Assembly: GCF_001552215.1 (NCBI RefSeq)
Contig: NZ_BCQT01000026.1
Coordinates: 124,001 to 188,000, forward strand
From: Actinomadura macra NBRC 14102
GTDB lineage: Bacteria > Actinomycetota > Actinomycetes > Streptosporangiales > Streptosporangiaceae
Direction: 5' to 3'
Length of the DNA stretch: 64,000 nt
The first letter of the stretch is position 1. The number at the start of each line of letters is the position of its first letter. Positions 39,700 to 48,594 of the stretch are shown one piece after another. Under the pieces are notes generated by a model, which had not been told where the DNA came from, ran no database searches, and saw only the letters and a list, made by a program, of their open reading frames with translations. Both the position numbers and the translations under genes were made by a program.

Positions 39700-40824
39700 T
39701 CAGGAGACCATGGCCGTCCCGCAGCGGCCAAGGCTTCGCGAGCCGGCCTCGAAGCGTTCCTCGATGACGCGCCCGAAGGCGTCGGGCCCGGTCAGGCAGG
39801 CGTGGCGGGGCTCCACCATCGACACGAAGCCGAGCGTAACGATCTTGTTCGGGTCGGGCCGGTAGGTCTTGGTGATCCGCATCTCCCGTCCCTCCTCGAA
39901 GGTGAACAGGACGGTGGTCGCGGGCCTGCCCCTGCGCATGACGCCGTAGCCGGTGCGTCCGTCCGGGGCCATGACGGCGGTCGTGACCGTCCAGCCGCCG
40001 GCGGGCACGCGGAACAGCGGGCGGCCGGCCGAAAGGTCCGTGCCCGGGGCGCCGGTGTCGAGGGCGCGTACCGCGGCGTTCGCCGCGGTCTCGCCGGTGA
40101 TCGAGTCAGCGGCGGTTCCCTCGACGATGTCGCTGGTGGAGTAGCCGAGGGTACGGCCGTCCGCGGCCCAGACGATGTGGCCGACGACCTTGTCTCCGGC
40201 CATCCCCCAGGTGCGACGCCGTCCGGTGCCGGTGTCCAGGACCGTCACGGTGGCCCGTGGCGGGCCCGCCGGCCGCAGGTCGCCGGCACAGGGGGCCGTG
40301 GCGTAGGCGATCCGCTGCCCGTCCGGGCTCACGGCGGTCCCCGCCACGAGGCCGGGCGTGGTGCCCGCGCGCAGCGGCGCCAGATCCTTCACGTGGCCGT
40401 CGCTCGTCAGCCGGAAGCCGTAGAACCGCGACTCGCAGGGGTCGGTTGTCGAGGAGACGACCACGAACGCGCCCCTGGGGCCCTCGATGATCTCCTGTGC
40501 CGCTCCGGCGGACGGTGGTGTCCGCACCGAGTCCGCGAGCTCCGGTCGCCCGTCCGGCCGGAACTCGTGAACCTGGAAGAACGGCGCCGGCCCGCTGGGC
40601 CCGCTGGGCTCGGAGCCGGCGCCGCTCCGGCCCACGGCGATCATGAATCGGGGTGGCGTGTAAGCCGGGTGCGGCGGGGCCGTGCCGGGCGGGCCGCTCT
40701 CGTCCACCGCCAGCCGCACCCCGCCGATGGCGGTGGCGACCAGCACGGCGAGCGCGACCGGTGCCGCCCAGCGCCGCACCCGCCACGCGGCCGGCTCAGC
40801 GTCCCGCAGAATGTCCGGTTCCAT
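39700..40824 (-). CDS. membrane-anchored beta-propeller-like protein
   Basis: A 374-residue protein with one N-terminal membrane helix (about 20-40, AAPVALAVLVATAIGGVRLA) and a large outside domain. Repeats such as LVAGTAVSPDGQRIAYAT, VGHIVWAADGRTLGYST and VTTAVMAPDGRTGYGVM match WD40/TolB-like blades. Four cysteines lie outside the membrane. No enzymatic motif is seen. Actinomycete proteins of this type are often encoded beside sigma factors or kinases; here the neighbours are cobalamin genes, with no clear link. Start ATG 40824 has no strong ribosome-binding site. Divergent from cobN. Confidence 0.7.
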   Translation of the reverse strand: MEPDILRDAEPAAWRVRRWAAPVALAVLVATAIGGVRLAVDESGPPGTAPPHPAYTPPRFMIAVGRSGAGSEPSGPSGPAPFFQVHEFRPDGRPELADSVRTPPSAGAAQEIIEGPRGAFVVVSSTTDPCESRFYGFRLTSDGHVKDLAPLRAGTTPGLVAGTAVSPDGQRIAYATAPCAGDLRPAGPPRATVTVLDTGTGRRRTWGMAGDKVVGHIVWAADGRTLGYSTSDIVEGTAADSITGETAANAAVRALDTGAPGTDLSAGRPLFRVPAGGWTVTTAVMAPDGRTGYGVMRRGRPATTVLFTFEEGREMRITKTYRPDPNKIVTLGFVSMVEPRHACLTGPDAFGRVIEERFEAGSRSLGRCGTAMVS

Positions 40825-40930
40825 CGGGTGATCATGACGCCTTCGTCCGGACGCCTGGACGGTTTTCGGGAAATCGGCGGGCGTCCCGCCCGCACCGCGA
40901 GGCCCTCCCGTGCCTCCCCGGCTGATGGGG

Positions 40931-41090
40931 ACCGGTTAGGGTGTGGGCGGCGACTTGTGGAGGAAGCCGGTGCGAATCCGGCGCGGTCCCGCCACTGTCA
41001 CCGGGGAGCGGACCCCGCGTACGGCCACCGCGTGAGCGGGAAGGCCGGGGCGAGCGCCGATCCGGGAGCCAGGAGACTCCGGGCCGCCAC
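40931..41090 (+). ncRNA. cobalamin (adenosylcobalamin-type) riboswitch
   Basis: Core elements of the cobalamin aptamer in order: GGAAGCCGGTGCGAATCCGG (40961-40980), GCGCGGTCCCGCCACTG (40981-40997) and the B12 box GAGCCAGGAGAC (41066-41077), closed by flanking stems. It precedes cobN, the cobaltochelatase gene, and should turn it down when cobalamin is plentiful. The following 51 bases look like an expression platform: GCGATTCGGG (41102-41111) can pair with CCCGATCCGC (41132-41141), enclosing GTGAGGA (41125-41131), the likely ribosome-binding site. This suggests translational control. Confidence 0.93.
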
Positions 41091-41141
41091 CGATTCAGCC
41101 TGCGATTCGGGGCGAGGACCCCGGGTGAGGACCCGATCCGC

Positions 41142-44100
41142 GTGATCTTGCTGCTGTCCACCTCGGACACCGATCTGCTCAGTGCGCGCGCCAGCGGCGC
41201 CGACTTCCGTCTCGCCAACCCCGCGCGTACCGGTGTGGAGGACCTCCCCGGGCTCGTCGAGGGCACCGATCTCGTCGTCGTCCGGCTGCTCGGCGGGCGA
41301 CGGGCCTGGGAGGAGGGTCTGGACGCGCTGCTCGCCGGGCCCCGCCCGGTGGTGGTCCTCAGCGGGGAGCAGTCCCCCGACGCCGAGTTGATGGGGCTGT
41401 CCACCGTGCCCGCGGGCGTCAGCGCGGAGGCCCACGCGTATCTCGCGCATGGCGGACCCGGCAACCTGGGAGAACTGTTCCGGTTCCTCTCCGACACCGT
41501 CCTGCTGACGGGGTTCGGGTTCGCGCCGCCGGCGGCGACGCCCACGTGGGGCGTGCTGGAGCGCGAACCCGCGGAGCGGAACGGCCCCCTGGTGGGGGTG
41601 CTCTACTACCGGGCCCATCACCTCGCCGGGAACACCGCGTTCGTCGAGGCGTTGTGCGCGGCGATCGAGGCCGCGGGCGGGCGGGCGCTGCCGGTGTTCT
41701 GCGCGTCGCTGCGGACCGCCGAGGGCCCGCTGCTGGAAACGCTCGGACGCGTCGACGCGCTGGTCGTCACCGTGCTCGCCGCCGGCGGGACGAAACCCGC
41801 CTTCGCCGGCGCGGGAGGTGACGACGAGGCATGGGACGTGGGCGCCCTGGCCGAGTTGGACGTGCCGATCCTGCAAGGGCTGTGCCTCACGAGCGAGCGG
41901 GCGGCCTGGGAGGACAACGACGACGGGCTCTCCCCGCTGGACACGGCGACGCAGGTGGCCGTGCCCGAGTTCGACGGCCGGATCATCACCGTCCCCTTCT
42001 CGTTCAAGGAGACCGACGAGGACGGGCTCAGCGTCTACGTGGCCGATCCCGAGCGGGCGGCCCGGGTCGCCGGGATCGCGGTCCGGCACGGGGCCCTGCG
42101 GCACGTCCCGGCGGGCGAGAAGCGGGTCGCGCTGATGCTGTCGGCGTATCCGACCAAGCACGCGCGCATCGGCAACGCGGTCGGGCTGGACACGCCCGCC
42201 AGCGTCGTCGGGCTGCTCGCCGCGATGCGCGAGCACGGCTATGACGTCGGGGACGACCTGCCGGGCGAGGGCGACGCGCTGATGCACGCGCTGATCGCGG
42301 CGGGCGGGCAGGACCCCGACTGGCTGACCGAGGCGCAGCTGACCGGCAACCCCGTCCGCATCCCGGCGGCGACGTACGAGCGCTGGTACGCGACCCTTCC
42401 CGGAGAACTGCGGGCGGACGTCGAGCGGCACTGGGGCCCACCGCCCGGGGAACTGTTCGTGGACGACTCGGGCGAACCGGAGATCGTCCTCGCCGCACTG
42501 CGGTCCGGGAACGTGGTGCTGATCGTCCAGCCGCCGCGGGGATTCGGGGAGAATCCGGTCGCGATCTACCACGATCCAGACCTGCCGCCCAGCCACCACT
42601 ACCTCGCCGCGTACCGGTGGATCGCGGACGAGTTCGGCGCGCACGCGGTGGTCCACGTCGGCAAGCACGGGAACCTGGAATGGCTGCCCGGCAAGTCCGC
42701 CGGGATGTCGGCGTCGTGCGGTCCCGACGCGGCGATCGGCGACCTGCCGCTGATCTACCCGTTCCTGGTGAACGACCCCGGCGAGGGGACGCAGGCCAAG
42801 CGGCGCGCCCACGCGACGCTGGTCGACCACCTGATCCCGCCGATGGCGCGCGCCGAGAGCTACGGCGACATCGCCCGGCTCGAACAGCTGCTGGACGAGC
42901 ACGCGAACATCGCCGCGCTCGACCCGGCGAAGCTCCCGGCGATCCGCGCGCAGATCTGGACGCTGATCCAGGCGGCGCGGCTCGACCACGACCTCGGCCT
43001 GGACGACCGCCCGCACGACGCGGAGTTCGACGACTTCCTCCTGCACGTGGACGGCTGGCTCTGCGAGGTCAAGGACGTCCAGATCCGCGACGGGCTGCAC
43101 GTGCTCGGCGCCGCGCCGGAGGGCGCGACACGGGTCGACCTCGTCCTGGCCATGCTGCGGGCCCGGCAGATGTGGGGCGGCTCCATGACGTTGCCCGGCC
43201 TGCGCGAGGCGCTCGGGCTGGACGAGCAGAGCACCGTCCGGCAGGACGTCGATGCGGTCGAGGAGCGGGCACGCGCGCTGGTCGCCGCCATGGAGGAGCG
43301 CGGCTGGGAACCGGACGCCGCGGACGAGGTCGCGGACGGGCAGGTCGCGGAGATCCTGCGGTTCGCCGCGACCGAGATCGTCCCCCGGCTCGCCCGGACC
43401 ACGGATGAGATCGGCAACGTGCTGCACGCGCTGGACGGCGGGTACGTCCCGGCGGGGCCGAGCGGCTCGCCGCTGCGCGGGCTCATCAACGTGCTGCCGA
43501 CCGGCCGCAACTTCTACTCCGTCGACCCGAAGGCGGTCCCGAGCCGCCTGGCGTACGAGACGGGCCGGGCGATGGCCGACTCGCTGCTCGCCCGCTACCG
43601 CGAGGACACCGGCGAGTGGCCGCGCTCGGTGGGCCTGTCGGTGTGGGGCACCAGCGCGATGCGGACGTCCGGCGACGACATCGCCGAAGTCCTCGCGCTG
43701 CTCGGCGTCCGCCCGGTGTGGGACGAGGCGTCCCGGCGCGTGACAGGGCTGGAGCCCGTCCCCGTAGCGGAGCTGGGGCGCCCGCGCATCGACGTCACGA
43801 TCAGGATCAGCGGGTTCTTCCGCGACGCGTTCCCGCACGCCGTGGCGATGCTGGACGACGCCGTCCAGATCGCGGCGGGCCAGGACGAGCCGGAGGAGGA
43901 CAACTACGTCCGCGCCCACGTCCGGGCCGACCGGGAGGCGCACGGCGACGAGCGGCGCGCGACCCTGCGCGTCTTCGGGTCGCGGCCGGGTGCCTACGGT
44001 GCCGGGATCCTGCCGCTGATCGACAGCCGCAACTGGCGCGACGACTCCGACCTCGCCGAGGTGTACGCGGTGTGGGGCGGCTTCGCCTACGGCCGCGGGC

Positions 44101-44684
44101 TGGACGGCGTCCCGGCGCGCGGCGACATGGAGAACGCCTACCGGCGGATCAGCGTCGCGGCCAAGAACACCGACACCCGTGAGCACGACATCGCCGACTC
44201 CGACGACTACTTCCAGTACCACGGCGGCATGATCGCGACGGTCCGGGCGCTGACCGGGCGCGCTCCGCGGGCCTACATCGGCGACAGCACCCGCCCGGAC
44301 GCCGTCCGCACCCGCACCCTGGACGAGGAGACCTCCCGTGTCTTCCGCGCCCGGGTCGTCAATCCGCGGTGGCTGGCCGCGATGCGGCGGCACGGCTACA
44401 AGGGCGCGTTCGAGCTGGCCGCCACCGTCGACTACCTGTTCGGATACGACGCGACCGCCGGCGTCGTCGCCGACTGGATGTACGAGCAGCTCGCCCGCAC
44501 CTACGCGCTGGACGAGGAGAACCAGGCGTTCTTCAACGAGTCCAATCCGTGGGCGCTGCACGGCATCACCGAGCGGCTGCTGGAGGCCGCCGATCGGGGC
44601 ATGTGGGAACACCCGGAGCAGGAGACGCTGGACGCCCTCAAGCGCCTCTACCTGGAAGTGGAAGGCGACCTGGAGGACGGCTGA
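41142..44684 (+). CDS. cobN: cobaltochelatase large subunit CobN
   Basis: An 1180-residue ATP-dependent chelatase subunit that inserts cobalt into hydrogenobyrinate diamide with CobS/CobT or ChlI/ChlD-like partners (not in this window). Marks are HVGKHGNLEWLPGKSAGMSA (near residue 505), YPFLVNDPGEGTQAKRRAHA, DHLIPPMARAESYGDIARLE, LPTGRNFYSVDPKAVPSR, VGLSVWGTSAMRTSGDDIAE, FFRDAFPHAVAMLDDAVQIA and AKNTDTREHDIADSDDYFQY. GTG 41142 directly follows the riboswitch platform; longer frames to 40941 would translate the riboswitch and were rejected. The 3' end overlaps convergent hypF by 37 bp. Confidence 0.96.
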   Translation: MILLLSTSDTDLLSARASGADFRLANPARTGVEDLPGLVEGTDLVVVRLLGGRRAWEEGLDALLAGPRPVVVLSGEQSPDAELMGLSTVPAGVSAEAHAYLAHGGPGNLGELFRFLSDTVLLTGFGFAPPAATPTWGVLEREPAERNGPLVGVLYYRAHHLAGNTAFVEALCAAIEAAGGRALPVFCASLRTAEGPLLETLGRVDALVVTVLAAGGTKPAFAGAGGDDEAWDVGALAELDVPILQGLCLTSERAAWEDNDDGLSPLDTATQVAVPEFDGRIITVPFSFKETDEDGLSVYVADPERAARVAGIAVRHGALRHVPAGEKRVALMLSAYPTKHARIGNAVGLDTPASVVGLLAAMREHGYDVGDDLPGEGDALMHALIAAGGQDPDWLTEAQLTGNPVRIPAATYERWYATLPGELRADVERHWGPPPGELFVDDSGEPEIVLAALRSGNVVLIVQPPRGFGENPVAIYHDPDLPPSHHYLAAYRWIADEFGAHAVVHVGKHGNLEWLPGKSAGMSASCGPDAAIGDLPLIYPFLVNDPGEGTQAKRRAHATLVDHLIPPMARAESYGDIARLEQLLDEHANIAALDPAKLPAIRAQIWTLIQAARLDHDLGLDDRPHDAEFDDFLLHVDGWLCEVKDVQIRDGLHVLGAAPEGATRVDLVLAMLRARQMWGGSMTLPGLREALGLDEQSTVRQDVDAVEERARALVAAMEERGWEPDAADEVADGQVAEILRFAATEIVPRLARTTDEIGNVLHALDGGYVPAGPSGSPLRGLINVLPTGRNFYSVDPKAVPSRLAYETGRAMADSLLARYREDTGEWPRSVGLSVWGTSAMRTSGDDIAEVLALLGVRPVWDEASRRVTGLEPVPVAELGRPRIDVTIRISGFFRDAFPHAVAMLDDAVQIAAGQDEPEEDNYVRAHVRADREAHGDERRATLRVFGSRPGAYGAGILPLIDSRNWRDDSDLAEVYAVWGGFAYGRGLDGVPARGDMENAYRRISVAAKNTDTREHDIADSDDYFQYHGGMIATVRALTGRAPRAYIGDSTRPDAVRTRTLDEETSRVFRARVVNPRWLAAMRRHGYKGAFELAATVDYLFGYDATAGVVADWMYEQLARTYALDEENQAFFNESNPWALHGITERLLEAADRGMWEHPEQETLDALKRLYLEVEGDLEDG

Positions 44685-46915
44685 CCTTCGCTCCGGCCTT
44701 CGGACGCGCACCGGGCCGTGGCGACGGCGGCCTGCCCGAGGCTGATGCCGCCGTCGTTGGGCGGGACGCGATGGTGCGTCAGCACCTCGAAGCCCGCCTC
44801 GCGCAGCCCGCTCACGGCGCGTTCCAGGAGGAACATGTTCTGGAACACGCCACCGGACAGCGCGACCGTCCCGAGCCCCGTCGCGTCCCGGACCCGGGCC
44901 GCGGCCTCGACGGTCAGCGCCGCCACGCCGTTGTGGAAGCGCGCCGCGATCACCGGGACGGCCGTGCCCGCGCGGAGGTCGTCCACCACCTCCCCGACCA
45001 GGTCCGCTCCCGCCACCGTGAACACCTCGGCCGTCGTGATGGCGGCCCGGTAGGCGGCCCGTTCGGCGGGATCGGCCCGTTGTTCCAGCTCGATCGCGGC
45101 CTGCCCCTCGTAGCTGACCCGGTCCCGGACGCGCAGGACGGCCGCCACCGCGTCGAACAGCCGTCCCATGCTGGAGGTGAACGGCGCGAGGGGCGCGCCG
45201 GCGGCGGCCAGGGCGGTGACGGCGTCCCACTCGGGGCGGCGGGCGACCGGCAGGTCGCCGGGGACGCCGTACGCCGCCGCCATCCGCCAGGGTTCGCGGA
45301 CCGCCGCCGCGCCGCCCGGCAGCGGGACGGGCGCGAGGTGCCCGGCCCGCCGGAACCCGCGCAGGTCCGCGACGAGGAACTCGCCGCCCCACAGCGTGCC
45401 GTCCGTCCCGAGGCCGGTGCCGTCGAACGCCACGCCGATCACCGGACCGTCCACCCCGTTGTCGGCGAGGCAGGAGGCGATGTGCGCGTGGTGGTGCTGG
45501 ACGGCGACCGCCGGGAGGTCCAGCTCCAGCGCGTACTTGGTCGACAGGTACTCCGGATGCGGGTCGTGCGCCACCAGTTCAGGGGCGATGTCGAACAGCC
45601 GCCGGAAGTGCTCGATCCCGTCCTCGAATGCGCGGAGCGTCTCGTGGTTCTCCAGGTCGCCGATGTGGTGGGAGACGAACGCCCGTCCGCCGCGTGTCAG
45701 GCAGAAGGTGCTCTTCAGCTCCGCGCCGCACGCCAGGACGGGACGTCCCGGCGCGATCGGCAGCGGCTCCGGCGCGTAGCCGCGCGACCGACGTACCGGG
45801 AGGGCGCGGCCGCGGAACGACCGCACCACCGAGTCGTCGGTGCGGACGTGGATCGGACGGTCGTGCATGAGGAACGCGTCGGCGATGCCATCGAGCCGTT
45901 CCAGGGCGTCCTCGTCGCGGTGCGCGATGGGTTCGTCGGCGGCGTTCCCGCTGGTCAATACGACGGGTTCGGTGACGAGCAGGTGGTGCAGCGGCGTGTA
46001 GGGGAGCATGAGCCCGACCGACCGGTTGCCCGGCGCGACGGCGGCGGCGAGCGCGGCGTGCGGGCGACGTCCCAGCAGGACGATCGGACGCCGCGCCCCG
46101 CGCAGCAGGGCCTCTTCGGCGTCGTCGAGGACGCACAGCTCGCGGGCCGCCGCCAGGTCGGGGACCATCACGGCGAATGGCTTGTCCTCACGGTGCTTGC
46201 GGGACCGCAGCGCCGCGACCGCGGACTCGGACGCCGCCCGCGCCGCCAGGTGGTACCCGCCCAGGCCCTTGACCGCGAGGACGGCGCCGTCCGCGAGCAG
46301 GGCCCGCGCGGTGGACAGCGGATCGTCCGCCGGGGGATGCAGCGTGAGGGCGGGACCGCAGGACGGGCAGCACACGGGCTGGGCGTGGAAGCGGCGGTCC
46401 GCGGGGTCCTCGTACTCGGCGGCGCATGGGCCGCACATGGCGAACCCGGCCATGGTCGTGTTCGGGCGGTCGTAGGGGACGCCGGTCACGATCGTGAAGC
46501 GCGGTCCGCAGCCGGTGCAGTTGATGAACGGGTAGCCGTACCGCCGGTCACGCGGATCGTGCAGCTCGCGCAGGCAGTCGCCGCAGGTCGCGGAGTCGGC
46601 GGACACCAGCGCGCGCCGCTCCCCCGACCCGTCGCTGCCCACGATGGCGAACCCGGCGCGGCCCGCCGCCGCCAGCTCGCGCGTGGTGACCCGCTCGACG
46701 ACGGCCAGCCGCGGCGGGCGGGCGCGCAGCCCGTCCAGGAACCGCCCGATCTCCTCGGGCGCGCCCTCGACCTCGATGAACACGCCGCCCGCGTCGTTGC
46801 CGACCAGCCCGGACAGTCCGAGGCCGGTCGCGAGCCCGTGCACGAACGGCCGGAATCCGACCCCCTGCACGACCCCCTCGACGCGGACGCCCACCCGAAC
46901 GTCCACCCGCGCCAT
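44648..46915 (-). CDS. hypF: carbamoyltransferase HypF (hydrogenase maturation)
   Basis: A 755-residue enzyme converting carbamoyl phosphate to the thiocarbamate that supplies CN ligands of [NiFe] hydrogenases. Domains: acylphosphatase (1-90, VEGVVQGVGFRPFVHGLATG), two zinc fingers (CGDCLRELHD with INCTGC; MCGPCAAEYED with CCPSC), YrdC (about 200-380, LAVKGLGGYHLAARAASESA) and Kae1-like (about 390-740, VQHHHAHIASCLADNG, GVAFDGTGLGTDGTLWGGEF). All key parts are present and the length is normal. No other hyp gene or hydrogenase lies in the window, so it is an orphan here. Confidence 0.95.
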   Translation of the reverse strand: MARVDVRVGVRVEGVVQGVGFRPFVHGLATGLGLSGLVGNDAGGVFIEVEGAPEEIGRFLDGLRARPPRLAVVERVTTRELAAAGRAGFAIVGSDGSGERRALVSADSATCGDCLRELHDPRDRRYGYPFINCTGCGPRFTIVTGVPYDRPNTTMAGFAMCGPCAAEYEDPADRRFHAQPVCCPSCGPALTLHPPADDPLSTARALLADGAVLAVKGLGGYHLAARAASESAVAALRSRKHREDKPFAVMVPDLAAARELCVLDDAEEALLRGARRPIVLLGRRPHAALAAAVAPGNRSVGLMLPYTPLHHLLVTEPVVLTSGNAADEPIAHRDEDALERLDGIADAFLMHDRPIHVRTDDSVVRSFRGRALPVRRSRGYAPEPLPIAPGRPVLACGAELKSTFCLTRGGRAFVSHHIGDLENHETLRAFEDGIEHFRRLFDIAPELVAHDPHPEYLSTKYALELDLPAVAVQHHHAHIASCLADNGVDGPVIGVAFDGTGLGTDGTLWGGEFLVADLRGFRRAGHLAPVPLPGGAAAVREPWRMAAAYGVPGDLPVARRPEWDAVTALAAAGAPLAPFTSSMGRLFDAVAAVLRVRDRVSYEGQAAIELEQRADPAERAAYRAAITTAEVFTVAGADLVGEVVDDLRAGTAVPVIAARFHNGVAALTVEAAARVRDATGLGTVALSGGVFQNMFLLERAVSGLREAGFEVLTHHRVPPNDGGISLGQAAVATARCASEGRSEGQPSSRSPSTSR

Positions 46916-46961
46916 TCTGCCCGGTCAGGACGCCCAGGTCAGGGACACGCCCGAGCGGAGG

Positions 46962-47591
46962 TCACGCCGTCTCCCCGGTGTAGGCGGCGATGGTGCGCTC
47001 GGCGCAGGCGCGGGCGAGGGCCTCGTCACCGTCGGCGGCGGCGTGCGCGGTGCCCCACGCCGCGCCGCTCAGCCGCGTGAACTCCTTGCCCTCGTCGGTG
47101 GCCGCCCAGCCGGGGTCGGCCACATGACGGTCCGCGCCGGCCGCGATGTGCAGCGCCAGGCCGAGGACGGCCATATCCCAGCCGACGCCCACGGCGCCGG
47201 GCCCGAACTGCTCCCAGTGGTCGTCGGCGTGGGCGATGTGCTCCAGCTCGAAGCGGGTCCGGCCGTCCCCCTCCGGGATCAGGCGCACCTCGATCCAGCT
47301 CATCTGGCCGGCGAACTCCCAGGTGGCGGAGAACCCTTCGGGCGGGTCGCAGCGCTCGATCGTTCCCGCGGCGTTGCCCTCGATCTGGAAGCGACCGCCG
47401 AGGCGCAGGTCGCCGGAGACGGGCAGGAACCAGCGCGGCAGGCGCTCGGGATCGGTGCAGGCGTCCCACAGGTTCTCGGCGTCGGTGTCGTAGGTCTGGC
47501 TGATCGTGACTGTGCGGGCGGTGCCGGCCTCCAGCACGCGCTCGCCGACGCGGCGGCGGACGGCGTTGATCTGCCCGGTCACTTCGATCAT
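46962..47591 (-). CDS. SRPBCC/AHSA1-domain protein
   Basis: A 209-residue lipid- or ligand-binding helix-grip protein. The AHSA1-type domain (about 25-150) shows ARTVTISQTYDTDAENLWDA, CTDPERLPRWFLPVSGDLRL, GGRFQIEGNAAGTI and a typical WEFAGQMSWIEVRL. It forms an overlapping pair (ATGA, 4 bp) with an upstream ArsR regulator, a very common actinobacterial arrangement. The ligand is unknown. Confidence 0.92.
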   Translation of the reverse strand: MIEVTGQINAVRRRVGERVLEAGTARTVTISQTYDTDAENLWDACTDPERLPRWFLPVSGDLRLGGRFQIEGNAAGTIERCDPPEGFSATWEFAGQMSWIEVRLIPEGDGRTRFELEHIAHADDHWEQFGPGAVGVGWDMAVLGLALHIAAGADRHVADPGWAATDEGKEFTRLSGAAWGTAHAAADGDEALARACAERTIAAYTGETA

Positions 47592-47956
47592 GTTTCGCTC
47601 CCTGGTGGTCGTGGGGCCGGTGGTCGGCCGGTACGCCTGCCCCGGGCGAGTTCGGTCGCCAGGGCGTCCAAGTGCGGGGTCCAGTAGCGGCGGAACCGGT
47701 CGAGCCAGGCGTCGACCTCCCGCAGGGGCGCGGCGTCCACCGCGTACAGGCGGCGGGTGCCCTCGGCTCGCACGACGGCGAAGCCGGCGTCCCGCAGCAC
47801 CCGGAGGTGCCGCGACACGGCGGGCTGCGAGATCCCGAACTCCTTCTGGATGACGGCCGACACCTCGCCCGAGGACCGCTCACCGTCAGCGAGCAGCTCC
47901 AGGATCCGGCGTCGTACCGGGTCGCCCAGCACATCGAAGGCGTGCACACCCGGCAA
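47588..47956 (-). CDS. ArsR-family regulator
   Basis: A 122-residue winged-helix repressor: FDVLGDPVRRRILELLADGE, EVSAVIQKEFGISQPAVSRH, LRVLRDAGFAVVRAEGTRRL, YAVDAAPLREVDAWLDRF. No metal-binding CxC motif is present, as in the ArsR group that controls SRPBCC genes. The start is TTG 47956 or GTG 47947; neither has a clear ribosome-binding site, so the mRNA may be leaderless or nearly so. Translationally coupled to the SRPBCC gene. Confidence 0.9.
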   Translation of the reverse strand: MPGVHAFDVLGDPVRRRILELLADGERSSGEVSAVIQKEFGISQPAVSRHLRVLRDAGFAVVRAEGTRRLYAVDAAPLREVDAWLDRFRRYWTPHLDALATELARGRRTGRPPAPRPPGSET

Positions 47957-47969
47957 GCTACAGCTTCAG

Positions 47970-47979
47970 CTTATATAAG
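47970..47979 (-). promoter_or_regulatory. palindrome / probable promoter of ArsR operon
   Basis: CTTATATAAG is a perfect 10-bp palindrome 14 bp before the TTG start, inside the only AT-rich patch of the gap. On the minus strand TATATA would serve as a -10 element for a very short leader, and the symmetry would suit autorepression. Confidence 0.4.
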
Positions 47980-47997
47980 TCACGGGTTAGATGGCGT

Positions 47998-48594
47998 TCA
48001 TCGGCCGCCGGCGAGCAGTTCCTCGAAGGGGACGGGGTCGGCGTAGGGGTCGTCCCGCGCGGCGGCGGGACGGGCCTCCATCAGGGCCGCCAGCTCCGCG
48101 CCCGCGCGGGCGACGCGCTCGGCGAGGTCGCCCCCGGTCCCGCCCCAGTCCTCGGACGCCGCGTAGACGGCGGTCGGGACGGCGGTGGCGCGCAGGTAGC
48201 CGAACAGCGGGCGCAACGCGTAGTCGATGGCGAGCGAATGCCGTGCGGTGCCGCCGGTCGCGCCGAGCAGCACCGGCGTCCCCTCCAGGGCGCCACGCTC
48301 GATGACGTCGAAGAACATCTTGAACAGGCCGCTGTAGGAGGCGTTGAACACCGGCGTCACCGCGATGAGCCCGTCGGCGCCCGTCACGGCCTCCAGTGCC
48401 GTCCGGAACGCACCGGACGGGAACCCGGCGAGGGTCGCATCGACCATCGAGTGGGCGTGGTCACGCAACTCGATCGTCTCGACGGCGACGTCCGGGCGGA
48501 GTCCGCCGGCCGCCGCCGCGGCGAGGCGGTCGGCGAGCAGGCGCGTGGACGACGGCTGCCCCAGCCCGGCAGAGACGACGACCAGCCCGCTCAT
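47998..48594 (-). CDS. NADPH-dependent FMN reductase (CE1759-like)
   Basis: A 198-residue flavodoxin-fold reductase: LVVVSAGLGQPSSTRLLADR, VETIELRDHAHSMVD, DGLIAVTPVFNASYSGLFKM (flavin loop) and PVLLGATGGTARHSLAIDYA. The start overlaps the LLM monooxygenase stop (ATGA), so it probably supplies reduced flavin to that enzyme. This two-gene layout is common in actinobacteria. Confidence 0.93.
   Translation of the reverse strand: MSGLVVVSAGLGQPSSTRLLADRLAAAAAGGLRPDVAVETIELRDHAHSMVDATLAGFPSGAFRTALEAVTGADGLIAVTPVFNASYSGLFKMFFDVIERGALEGTPVLLGATGGTARHSLAIDYALRPLFGYLRATAVPTAVYAASEDWGGTGGDLAERVARAGAELAALMEARPAAARDDPYADPVPFEELLAGGR

Noticed and set aside
40941..41141. 67-codon N-terminal extension of CobN
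   Set aside because: This sequence is the cobalamin riboswitch; the protein family begins at VILLLSTSDTDLL.
40998..45392. Very long open frame (1464 codons) on the minus strand opposite cobN
   Set aside because: It mirrors the GC-rich third positions of cobN, has low-complexity Arg/Asp/Gly/Val composition, and matches no family. The cobN frame is certain.
44369..47080. 903-codon plus-strand frame opposite hypF
   Set aside because: hypF has complete zinc-finger and Kae1-like motifs; this frame is its mirror image.
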